64,000 bases of DNA from Anaerolineae bacterium (GTDB lineage Bacteria > Chloroflexota > Anaerolineae > Aggregatilineales > Phototrophicaceae), in NCBI GenBank assembly GCA_022841825.1, contig JALHQT010000003.1, forward strand, positions 594,843 through 658,842, given 5' to 3'. The notes beneath the pieces are model-generated. The model was given only the letters and a program-made list of their open reading frames with translations. It had not been told where the DNA came from and made no database searches. Numbering within the stretch: position 1 is the stretch's first letter; every line of letters starts with the position of its first letter. This document shows positions 8,323-15,955 of this stretch, piece by piece. A program made the translations under genes and the position numbers.

Positions 8323-10740
8323 TCACGAACCTGCGAAGTCGATGATCACCTGCGAGTCCGCACTGCGCGGCAGTTGGATTTCCAGAGATGAGGTGTCTGC
8401 TGATTGCCAGTCCGTGACTGATATTGTCTTTCCATCCGCCGTCTTCAAGAGGATGCTGCGCACGCCAGCGGGCAGCCCGATGATGCGTAGAATGTAGGCG
8501 CGTTCCGGACTGCCGTTCCAGCCAAAAGTGAACGAGTCTTTGCTCAACGCGCCGCTGAATTCGGTCGTCCCCTCGTCTTCCAGGAAGGTATAGCGCATGT
8601 CCGCCGCAGGATAGATCTGCAAAAAGAGCGGGTCGATCAGCGTCTCCGAAATGCGGTCGTTCTCGTCTTGCATCGGCAGAATCGCTCCGGCGCGGACGAA
8701 GAGCGGCAGGGTATCGAGCGGTGCATCGACGCGAAGTTGCGCGGGACCCGAATAGCGCCGGTTGCTCCAGTAATCGACCCATTCGCCGGGCGGCAGATAG
8801 ACATGGCGCTGGTCGCTGTCATCATAAACGGGCGCGACCAGGAGCGAGGGACCGAGCATGTATTCCAGATCTTCGCGGTAGCCGCCGGGGTCCTCCGGGA
8901 AGGCAAGCGCCAGCGCGCGGATCACGGGAAGCCCGGTTCGTACCGCTTCATGGGAGGTGCTGTAGAGGTAAGGGAAGAGCTGATTGCGCAGCCTGGCGTA
9001 CCGCCTTACGATGGCGTTGGCTTCGTCGCCGAAATGCCACGGCTCGCGCGGACTGTCGCCATGCATCCGGCTGTGCGAACACATCAGCCCGAACTGTGCC
9101 CAGCGCACATACAGACGCGGCGTGGGCATGCCCCGGTACGCGCCGATATCGTTGCTCCAGAATGGAAGCCCGGACAGTCCGGCGCACAATCCGCTGCGGA
9201 TGGTACAGGCGAGACTGTCGAAGTCCGCCGCCGGGTCGCCCGACCAGTAAATGGGGTAGCGCTGGCTTCCCGCCGTCGCGGAACGCGCCCAGACCACGCC
9301 ATAGCCGCGCTCCTGCTGCGTGACTTCCGTGACGCAGCGGTTGTAGAGCAGAGGATAGAGGTTGTGCATGGTCGCGCCGCTTTCGCCGTTATGGAAGATC
9401 GCATCGTGCGGCACATCTTCGCCGAAATCGGTCTTGAAGACATCGACTCCCATGCGCAGAATGGGGCGATGCAAGTCCTGGAACCAGGCATAAGCGTCCG
9501 GATGCGTCAGGTCGATGATGGCGACGCGTGCATTCCAGGATGTTTCGGGGGTCGCATGACGCACGATGCCGTCCGGGCGCGGCGCGAGCGACAGTCCGTA
9601 ATCGATGATGTAGACCTCACCATCCGGGCGTGTCAGGAAAAAGCCGCGCGCTTTTCCGTACTCGAACAGCTCGCTTTCGATGGAGATGTAGGGATGTTCC
9701 CACAGGCACAGCCTCAGCCCTGCCTCGTGTAGACTGTCGATGAAGCCTTCGACATCCGGGAAAGCTTCGCGATTCCAGATGAAATCGCAGTAGTTACGCC
9801 ACTTCATCCACCAGGGATCGAGGTGGACGACGCTGGCGGGGAAGTCATGCGTTTTCAATCCCGCGATCAGCGCCTCCACTTCCGCCTGCGTGCGGTAGGT
9901 GCCGCCCGATGAAACCCAGACGCCATACGTCCACCTGGGGGGCAGCGTCGCCCTGCCCGTCAGGGAGGTATACCGTTGCAGAATGTCCGACAGCGTGGGT
10001 CCGTGAATGATGTAGGCGTCAAGCGCCTCGCCTTCTAAGTCGATGGTGTACGACTGGCACGAGGTCGCGCCCAGATCCCAGGTGATTCGCGCGCCGGTAT
10101 CCAGCAGCAGCCCATAGCCGCGCGTGCTGAGCAGGAAGGGGATGTTCTTGTGTGAGCGTTCGCTGGTCGAACCAAAAGCATCTTGCGTCCAGGAGATGAT
10201 GCGCTGTCCGACCTTGTCCAGCGGCGTGTATTTTTCGCCCAGTCCGTACAGATGCTCATCTGGGCGCAGGTGAAACGACGCAGTCACATGCGTAACGGAC
10301 TGGTCGTCGCGGACAAAACCGAGCGGCAGCACGAACGGACGCCCCAGTCCGTCGATGTCGGTCGGGTTTTCACGCAGCACATCAAAGCCGCGCGCATCGA
10401 GCAGCCGAAAGCTCCAGGGGTCGCGGGTGATATGCAGGCTGAGACCGCCAGGCTGGTCACTGCTCACAGGCACGACAACCCATCCGCCGCTCTCTTCAAT
10501 GATGTGCAGCGGCACTGGCTGAGGTTCGTGGTCGAGGATCGGCGTTTTGAAGATCCTGCCGCCCGGCGGCACGAACGTCATGCGCCAAATCGCAGGCGAG
10601 AACGCCTGAAAGCGCAGTTCGGCGCTGGCATCCTCGGCGCTTTTCACCGTCAGGATCAGCGTATCATGCTCTTGCCGCAATTCGGACACGCGGGTGATCC
10701 AATCGAAGCCAGGGGGGGCGTGGTGGGGAATCTTGTCCAC
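8323..10740 (-). CDS. GH31 glycosidase, alpha-xylosidase (YicI)-like
   Basis: This is an 805-residue GH31 enzyme. The nucleophile motif is FKTDFGED (Asp near residue 437); KTDFGE rather than the DMNE of alpha-glucosidases is characteristic of YicI-type alpha-xylosidases. The acid/base Asp is in WSGDPAADFDSL near residue 500. Other GH31 blocks are YGVWVSSGG, HLDPWWMKW, GLSGLPFWSNDIG and HSRMHGDSPREPW. The frame is open further upstream, but GTG at 10740 has AAGGAG 9 bp ahead and starts at the conserved N-terminus, so it is preferred; it begins 30 bp after the preceding gene's stop. No signal peptide is present, so it likely acts on imported xyloglucan- or isoprimeverose-like sugars in the cytoplasm. 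Linkage specificity is inferred from the motif. Confidence 0.9.
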   Translation of the reverse strand: MDKIPHHAPPGFDWITRVSELRQEHDTLILTVKSAEDASAELRFQAFSPAIWRMTFVPPGGRIFKTPILDHEPQPVPLHIIEESGGWVVVPVSSDQPGGLSLHITRDPWSFRLLDARGFDVLRENPTDIDGLGRPFVLPLGFVRDDQSVTHVTASFHLRPDEHLYGLGEKYTPLDKVGQRIISWTQDAFGSTSERSHKNIPFLLSTRGYGLLLDTGARITWDLGATSCQSYTIDLEGEALDAYIIHGPTLSDILQRYTSLTGRATLPPRWTYGVWVSSGGTYRTQAEVEALIAGLKTHDFPASVVHLDPWWMKWRNYCDFIWNREAFPDVEGFIDSLHEAGLRLCLWEHPYISIESELFEYGKARGFFLTRPDGEVYIIDYGLSLAPRPDGIVRHATPETSWNARVAIIDLTHPDAYAWFQDLHRPILRMGVDVFKTDFGEDVPHDAIFHNGESGATMHNLYPLLYNRCVTEVTQQERGYGVVWARSATAGSQRYPIYWSGDPAADFDSLACTIRSGLCAGLSGLPFWSNDIGAYRGMPTPRLYVRWAQFGLMCSHSRMHGDSPREPWHFGDEANAIVRRYARLRNQLFPYLYSTSHEAVRTGLPVIRALALAFPEDPGGYREDLEYMLGPSLLVAPVYDDSDQRHVYLPPGEWVDYWSNRRYSGPAQLRVDAPLDTLPLFVRAGAILPMQDENDRISETLIDPLFLQIYPAADMRYTFLEDEGTTEFSGALSKDSFTFGWNGSPERAYILRIIGLPAGVRSILLKTADGKTISVTDWQSADTSSLEIQLPRSADSQVIIDFAGS

Positions 10741-10769
10741 TGCGGAAAGCTCCTTCAGCAGCAACACTG

Positions 10770-11558
10770 TCAGGATAAGGTTTCGCGGGCGCGCTGCGCA
10801 CCCCACAGGCACACCTGCCACAAATCCGCGACCGGCACATGGGTGTGCGGCAGCGTATGCAGATAAGTCGGCGGTCCATATTCGGGCGTGAAGGTCAGGT
10901 AGTGCGAATTCGCTTCATGGTGAAGACGGCGGATTTCCTGCCACTGCTCCTCGTGCCACGCGCGTTGGCTCGCGTACTCCGGCGCAGAGGGATCAGGCAC
11001 TTGAGGTCCTTGTTCATAGCCTACGCGCCCATGAATATGGACGGCGCGGCGGTTCGCCAGCGCCAGCGCGGCGCTTTCGTCGAGCGGCAGCCGCTCACAG
11101 ACATTCACCCAATGGCTGTAATCAGCGGTAATCCGCAGCGCGTCAAACCGCCGAAGGTAGTGTGCCGTCACCCACGGTGTGAACAGGATGCGTCCCCGGT
11201 GCGTCTCATGTCCGACCTGCACGCCGATCTGTGCTTCGACGCGCAGGGCTTCTTCAAAGAAGCTGCTGGCTTGGCTTTCGTTCATGTTGTCGCGTCCGCT
11301 GTGCAGGTTGATGCGGACGGGTTCAAAGGCGGCTAGCTCATTCAGCGTTCGCTCGATCTGGTCTTGATCTTCGATTGCCGCGCCGACCACTAGCTTTTGT
11401 CCGTGGTCTGCCGCCAGTTTCATGATCTCCTGGCGTGAGATCGTCCATTGACCGGGCCAGAGTTCAAAGCCGTCATACGCAGCCGCCGCGACCTGCTCGA
11501 CCTGTTGGTGAAGCGGACCGGTCATGCCCCACAGCGCACGGAAAACCAAAAGCTGCAT
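10770..11558 (-). CDS. Sugar phosphate isomerase/epimerase family protein (AP endonuclease 2-type TIM barrel)
   Basis: This is a 262-residue protein of the xylose-isomerase-like TIM-barrel family. Candidate metal-site motifs occur in the expected order: RINLHSGRD, VGHETHRGR, ITADYSHWVNVCE, AVHIHGRVGYEQGPQ and TFTPEYGP, which supply the Glu, Asp, His and Glu ligands. The length is normal for the family. It starts 2 bp after the ferredoxin stop and lies 30 bp before the GH31 start, so it is part of the minus-strand sugar operon. Such proteins isomerise or epimerise keto-sugars or inositol derivatives; the substrate cannot be read from the sequence. Confidence 0.8.
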   Translation of the reverse strand: MQLLVFRALWGMTGPLHQQVEQVAAAAYDGFELWPGQWTISRQEIMKLAADHGQKLVVGAAIEDQDQIERTLNELAAFEPVRINLHSGRDNMNESQASSFFEEALRVEAQIGVQVGHETHRGRILFTPWVTAHYLRRFDALRITADYSHWVNVCERLPLDESAALALANRRAVHIHGRVGYEQGPQVPDPSAPEYASQRAWHEEQWQEIRRLHHEANSHYLTFTPEYGPPTYLHTLPHTHVPVADLWQVCLWGAQRARETLS

Positions 11559-11559
11559 T

Positions 11560-11838
11560 TCATTTCTCCAAGGTGACGTCGGAGCAGGCTAGCGCGCTGC
11601 ATAGAAGTCGATAATTCGCCGCAAGCTCATCCGCGTCGATATTCAACTCGCTCACGTACTCCGGGTCGTGTTCGGCACAGCCGGAAAGCACACGGGTCAG
11701 GCATGAGCGACAGGTGCCGCTGCGACAGCTATACGCCAGCAGGATTCCCGCACGTTCAGCGGCGTCGAGGATCGTCTCACCCTCTTCGACAGTGAACTGC
11801 GCGCCCGTTTTGGCAAGGGAAGCGATATAAGCGGGCAC
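11560..11838 (-). CDS. Small 2Fe-2S plant-type ferredoxin
   Basis: This is a 92-residue single-domain ferredoxin. The cluster-binding pattern is clear: YSCRSGTCRSCLTRVLSG gives C-x4-C-x2-C, and YRLLCSAL supplies the distal fourth cysteine. The upstream half reads FTVEEGETILDAAERAGI, the usual ferredoxin fold entry. GTG at 11838 is preferred because it begins 5 bp after the stop of the preceding gene; an ATG at 11886 would add 16 poor residues and overlap that gene. It sits directly behind a diiron ferritin-like protein gene, so it is a natural candidate to feed that protein electrons. The pairing is inference; the ferredoxin identity is firm. Confidence 0.9.
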   Translation of the reverse strand: MPAYIASLAKTGAQFTVEEGETILDAAERAGILLAYSCRSGTCRSCLTRVLSGCAEHDPEYVSELNIDADELAANYRLLCSALACSDVTLEK

Positions 11839-11843
11839 AATCC

Positions 11844-13253
11844 CTACGCCTTCAGCGCTTCTTCGTCCGCCGCGACCGGTGCCCATTGGACGTTCAGGGC
11901 ATCATCCGGAATATCGTGCAACATCGAAGCGATCACATCATGGAGCCGCTCGAAGTATGGGGCGAGTTTGGCTTGCGGGTCGTCTTTGTGCTCGGCGACG
12001 AAGCGGGCGATGATCTCGCGGGCGTCGTCGGTCAGCCGCGTCAGCTCCTCTTTGCCTGCGTTGCTGTCGCCGAGCAGATGGCGCAGCCATGTGTAGCCAT
12101 AGCTGACGTGGATCGCCTCGTCTGCCCAATCGAAGTCCATGTCCTGCACACTGCCGTCGTCCTGCGCAGACTCGAGGATCTTGATCTCGATCTGCTTGGT
12201 ACCCGCCCGGAGCAGGCTGTCTTCATAATAGTAGAGCAGTGCCAGACGCTGAATCGGCGGCATCGGTCCTAGCGCGTTGTAGAGCGCGTTGCCCCATGGG
12301 ATCAGGTCGGGGACATCCCAACCCCAGCCTTGCAGGGCGCGGTAGCCCATCGTACTGTGCCGGGTTTCATCCCATGCCCATCGTGCGAGATCGAGGTAGA
12401 AATCCCAGGGCTGGTCATCAAAGTCCCACATCGACGCGGCGACGACTTCCGCCGCCCAGATTTCATTGAAGTGGCTGATTGCCGACCAGACCTGCATGGC
12501 GACACGTTTATCGAGCGCTTCGATGCGCTGCCAGGCTTTGCGCCCTTCAACATCATATTTGTTCTCGTGGGGCAGGTGGAATAGGACAGGTCGCCAGCGT
12601 TCGTCACGCATGACGCTGCGCCCGATCTCATAGGTGGGGCGTCCCGCAAGCGGATGATCGGCGGGCGCGGGTGCGCGTTCATCCAGACCGGAGATGCCAC
12701 CCACTGCCGCGCAGCATTGGCGCAGATACCCCTGCCAGGCTGCTGTCCGCTCGAACAGCCCAGGTGACACCTCATCCGCCAGCGCGCGCATTCGTTCGAT
12801 CTGCATTTCAAGATCGGCGACAATGTGACGCACGATGTAGATGCTGGGCGCGTCGTCGAGCGGGTCGGTCGCGCTCAGATAACCCTGGTAGGCGCGCACG
12901 AGTTCGGGAAGTAGGACGCCATAAACGCCGCCGATGAATTCGGCGTGCGCTGTTCCTTTTGCGCATTCCGCCACCAGCGCCATCAGCGCCGGGTCGGGCT
13001 TCTTATCCACGTCGCGGCGTGGATAACGTAGTTCGAGGATGCGCGTCCGCAAGGCGTCGGCGTGGCGCGACGCCTGCCACATGTCATTGGCTAATTGTCG
13101 CTTGAAATCCCACTGGCTGGTATCGACAAATTTCGCCGCCACTGTACGCATCAACTGGCGTTCGACGACATAGCATCGTTTTAAGTAACGCGAGGCGTTT
13201 TCGACACGTACATCGACGTGACTGCTGCGGCTGGCTGGTAAGACTTTGACCAT
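11844..13253 (-). CDS. Ferritin-like diiron protein (DUF455-like), paralogue A
   Basis: This is a 469-residue mostly helical protein. In its C-terminal half it has all four elements of a ferritin-like diiron site: a Glu in NEIWAAE (about 264 or 269), WDETRH (E296, H299), YYYED (E344) and WADEAIH (E379, H382). That is E...ExxH...E...ExxH, the class I diiron carboxylate pattern. A paralogue at 24029-25348 has the same four elements. ATG 13253 is chosen because GAGGG lies about 5 bp upstream and the 27 residues before it look non-coding. It heads the minus-strand operon and is followed by a ferredoxin, suggesting an oxygen- or peroxide-using redox enzyme. The chemistry is unknown. Confidence 0.75.
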   Translation of the reverse strand: MVKVLPASRSSHVDVRVENASRYLKRCYVVERQLMRTVAAKFVDTSQWDFKRQLANDMWQASRHADALRTRILELRYPRRDVDKKPDPALMALVAECAKGTAHAEFIGGVYGVLLPELVRAYQGYLSATDPLDDAPSIYIVRHIVADLEMQIERMRALADEVSPGLFERTAAWQGYLRQCCAAVGGISGLDERAPAPADHPLAGRPTYEIGRSVMRDERWRPVLFHLPHENKYDVEGRKAWQRIEALDKRVAMQVWSAISHFNEIWAAEVVAASMWDFDDQPWDFYLDLARWAWDETRHSTMGYRALQGWGWDVPDLIPWGNALYNALGPMPPIQRLALLYYYEDSLLRAGTKQIEIKILESAQDDGSVQDMDFDWADEAIHVSYGYTWLRHLLGDSNAGKEELTRLTDDAREIIARFVAEHKDDPQAKLAPYFERLHDVIASMLHDIPDDALNVQWAPVAADEEALKA

Positions 13254-13300
13254 AGCACCCTCATCAACATATTCTGAAAACGAAACCTGACTGTACAACT

Positions 13301-13308
13301 TATGGACA
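13301..13308 (-). promoter_or_regulatory. TGTCYATA motif upstream of ferritin-like gene A
   Basis: The minus strand reads TGTCCATA about 48 bp before the ATG at 13253, within AT-richer DNA. It matches the motif seen before five other transcription units here. It could be an operator or a promoter element. Confidence 0.4.
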
Positions 13309-13381
13309 TTATTTAGCGCTAGTGTAATCGGCACCGGATGGCGATGTCAAGCAATACGGCGCGCGCTATCCCGTAGACTCC

Positions 13382-13410
13382 TTGACAGCCCATCGATCAC
13401 GCACTAGACT
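13382..13410 (+). promoter_or_regulatory. Sigma70-type promoter for the sugar-transport operon
   Basis: TTGACA at 13382-13387 is a perfect -35 box. A 17-bp spacer is followed by TAGACT at 13405-13410, which matches 4 of 6 positions of TATAAT. It lies about 140 bp before the binding-protein gene, in the divergent region between the two large clusters. Confidence 0.6.
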
Positions 13411-13418
13411 CGAATTGT

Positions 13419-13430
13419 TTGTATAGACAA
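13419..13430. promoter_or_regulatory. Putative GntR-type operator at the transcription start
   Basis: TTGTATAGACAA has TTGT/ACAA arms and contains TATAGACA (TGTCTATA on the other strand). It begins 9 bp after the -10 box, so a bound repressor would cover the start of transcription. TTGT-N4-ACAA and TGTCTATACA-like dyads are typical of GntR-family repressors; the identity of the regulator is inference. Confidence 0.45.
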
Positions 13431-13550
13431 CATCCGCTTTAGCTTCAAACCTTTACCCGCTCTTGCCATCAACTAGTTGGAGGTAGATTGTCTGACGAAA
13501 ACCACGGTTGAGAAGACTAGTCAAGATTCAGAGAACACAAGGAGCACATT

Positions 13551-14906
13551 ATGTCTCGCAAATGGTTGAAGGGTTTTTGCCTACTTTCACTCCTGGCGCT
13601 CCTGCTTTCAGGGTCGCTTGTATCCGCGCAGGAATGCCCCGGCGATGTCGTGACGCTGCGCGTTGATGACTGGTCGAGCGGTGACCGTGTCGAATATATG
13701 AACCAGGTCATCGAAGCCTTCGAGGCAGAAAATCCCTGCATCGATGTCGTGCTCGAACCCAACATTGGGGATGACCAGAACACCCGCCGCCTGACCTGGC
13801 TGGCGGCTGGCACCAGCCCCGACCTGATGGCGTATCCGCCGGAGTGGGCTGCGCTCTATATGGAGGCGTCGGAAGGACAGGCGTATATCGACCTGACCTC
13901 GTACATTGAAGGCGAAAACGGCATCGCGATTGGCGAAGACGTCTACGAAGGCATCTATCAGCAGGGCTTCTACGACGGCAGTCCGGTCGCGCTGCCCAAG
14001 GATTACAGCACCAGCTCGTTCTACATCAACACCGCGCTGTTTGACGCCGCCGGTATTGCCTACCCGGAAGAGGGTTGGACGTGGGATGACGTGCTCGACA
14101 TCGCGCTTCAGTTGACGCTCGACGGGAACGGCAACAATGCGGCAAGCCCGGATTTTGATCCGGACAACGTCGTGCAGTGGGGCATCGACATCGTCAATGA
14201 TGGCTGGTGGCGCGCTATGCAGAGCTACCTCCAGTCTTGGGGCGTGCTGACCATCAGTGAAGACGGCACGACGACCACCGGTCTGCTTAACAGCCCGGAA
14301 GCCGTCGAAGGACTCGAATGGTATCGCGACCTGGTCTTTACCCATCACGTCGCTCCGTCCGGTTCGGCGATAGGCGCGGTCGAGGGTGGTCGTGTGCAGA
14401 TGTTCCAGGACGGCGTGATTGCCATGGGTATCACCTTCCATGGTCCGTGGTGGTCGGATGTACTCAATGAGACGCCAAACCTCTCCTGGACGGTGGCTCC
14501 TGTTCCCGCGGGTCCTGGTGGACGTGCCAGCGTGTTGATGTGGCTGGGCTGGGGTATCTCCGGACAGAGCGAGCATCCCGATGAGGCATGGCTGCTGCTG
14601 CGTTGGCTGACGACAGAAGCTGGGCAGCGGGTGTTCGCGCTCAAGGCACTCAGCGGCAACCCGGTCGTCTCTCAGGAAATGCAGCGTGAAACTGACCCGT
14701 ACTGGGGTGTCTATATCGCGGAAACCAGTCATCTGGGTCCGCTGGAGGAACTGCGCTCTCCGTATTACAGCCCGTGCGTCGCGACTCCGGCTGGCGACCT
14801 TGTCAAGCGTCTGCTGGCGGATGGCGGCGATGAGATCGACATCGCAGCCGAGTTGGATGTGCTGGTCGCAGATGCTGACGCATGCATCGCTGACGGCGGT
14901 CAATAG
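13551..14906 (+). CDS. Extracellular sugar-binding protein of an ABC transporter (SBP family 1)
   Basis: This 451-residue protein begins with a signal peptide (basic MSRKWLKG, hydrophobic LLSLLALLLSGS, cleavage near SAQ-E) and continues as a MalE-type binding protein. DVVTLRVDDWSSGDRVEY, IEAFEAENPCIDV, LPKDYSTSSFYIN and EGWTWDDVLDIA match the usual order of family 1 blocks. AAGGAG lies 7 bp before the ATG. It captures a sugar outside the membrane for the two permeases that follow. No ATPase gene is in this cluster, so a shared MsmK/UgpC-type ATPase elsewhere is expected. A terminator-like hairpin follows it, which would favour high binding-protein output. Confidence 0.92.
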   Translation: MSRKWLKGFCLLSLLALLLSGSLVSAQECPGDVVTLRVDDWSSGDRVEYMNQVIEAFEAENPCIDVVLEPNIGDDQNTRRLTWLAAGTSPDLMAYPPEWAALYMEASEGQAYIDLTSYIEGENGIAIGEDVYEGIYQQGFYDGSPVALPKDYSTSSFYINTALFDAAGIAYPEEGWTWDDVLDIALQLTLDGNGNNAASPDFDPDNVVQWGIDIVNDGWWRAMQSYLQSWGVLTISEDGTTTTGLLNSPEAVEGLEWYRDLVFTHHVAPSGSAIGAVEGGRVQMFQDGVIAMGITFHGPWWSDVLNETPNLSWTVAPVPAGPGGRASVLMWLGWGISGQSEHPDEAWLLLRWLTTEAGQRVFALKALSGNPVVSQEMQRETDPYWGVYIAETSHLGPLEELRSPYYSPCVATPAGDLVKRLLADGGDEIDIAAELDVLVADADACIADGGQ

Positions 14907-14975
14907 CAGCGCATCATCAGGAGCACTGGGTTAAGCCTGGTGTCTCCTGACGTAATGCCAATATCAACTTTCAGT

Positions 14976-15024
14976 ACAGGGGTGTTCGCGTGTCCTGAGC
15001 GCGTGGAGCGCCCCTGTCTTTTTT
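14976..15024 (+). terminator. Rho-independent terminator (partial) between binding protein and permease
   Basis: ACAGGGG (14976-14982) pairs with CCCCTGT (15011-15017) and is followed by C and six Ts (15019-15024). It lies inside the operon, 70 bp after the binding-protein stop, so it probably attenuates expression of the permeases. A further stem, TCAGGAG/CTCCTGA, lies just upstream at about 14918-14950. Confidence 0.65.
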
Positions 15025-15036
15025 GAGGCGAATACC

Positions 15037-15954
15037 ATGTTACAGCTTGCCCGCAGATTGAGCCTGGGCACGCCGATGGCGCGCCGCGAGGCATTCACTT
15101 TTTATCTGCTGATTCTCCCCTGGCTGATCGGCTTCGTGGCGTTTCTTGCCTACCCGATGCTGCGTTCACTCTACCTCTCCTTCACGAGTTATGACCTGCT
15201 GTCCGCGCCAGAGTGGATCGGCTTGCGGAATTATCAGCGCATCTTCGCTGATGCCGAATTCTGGCAGTCGCTGAAAGTGACATTCCTCTACGCGATGGGC
15301 AGTGTTCCCGGCGGTACCATCATCGCCCTGGCGCTGGCGATGGTGCTTTCGCAGAATCTGCGTGGCGTCAATATCTGGCGTACGATCTTCTTCATTCCGT
15401 CGATCCTGAGCAGCATTGCGGTCGCGATTCTCTGGCTGTACATTTTTCGCCCGGATGGTGGTCTGCTCAATGTCATCCTCGGCTGGTTTGGCGTCGAAGG
15501 ACCCGACTGGCTCCTGAGCGAGCAGTGGGCGCTGCCCGCGCTGATCATTATGAGCTGGTGGAGTGTTGGCGGGCAGATCGTGATTTATCTCGCCGGGATC
15601 AAAGGTATCCCCGATGTGCTCTATGAAGCGGCGGAAATCGACGGCGCGAATGTGTGGGCGAAGTTCCGCTTCGTCACACTGCCGATGCTCAGTCCCACAA
15701 TCTTCTTCAATGTCGTGCTGGCGATTATCGGCGCGCTCCAGGTGTTTGACGTCGGCTGGGTGCTGACGCGCGGCGGACCGAATGACGCGACGCTCTTCTA
15801 CATGATCAACCTCTATGAGCGGGCATTCGAGTTCGTGCAGATGGGCTATGCCTCGGCGTTGGCATGGATACTCTTTGTCATCATTATGGTCATCACGCTG
15901 CTGGTCATTCGCTCGTCTGCGGCGTGGGTCTATTACGAATCGGAGGCGCGTTGA
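15037..15954 (+). CDS. Sugar ABC transporter permease, MalF/UgpA type
   Basis: This is a 305-residue integral membrane protein with six hydrophobic segments, the first at about residues 27-49 (FLLILPWLIGFVAFLAYPML region). The permease EAA loop reads YEAAEIDGANVWAKFRFVTLP, where the transporter ATPase docks. The length is normal. GAGGCG precedes the ATG. It lies 130 bp after the binding-protein gene beyond an attenuator-like hairpin, and its stop is directly followed by the second permease. Together they form the membrane channel of the transporter. Confidence 0.92.
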   Translation: MLQLARRLSLGTPMARREAFTFYLLILPWLIGFVAFLAYPMLRSLYLSFTSYDLLSAPEWIGLRNYQRIFADAEFWQSLKVTFLYAMGSVPGGTIIALALAMVLSQNLRGVNIWRTIFFIPSILSSIAVAILWLYIFRPDGGLLNVILGWFGVEGPDWLLSEQWALPALIIMSWWSVGGQIVIYLAGIKGIPDVLYEAAEIDGANVWAKFRFVTLPMLSPTIFFNVVLAIIGALQVFDVGWVLTRGGPNDATLFYMINLYERAFEFVQMGYASALAWILFVIIMVITLLVIRSSAAWVYYESEAR

Positions 15955-15955
15955 G

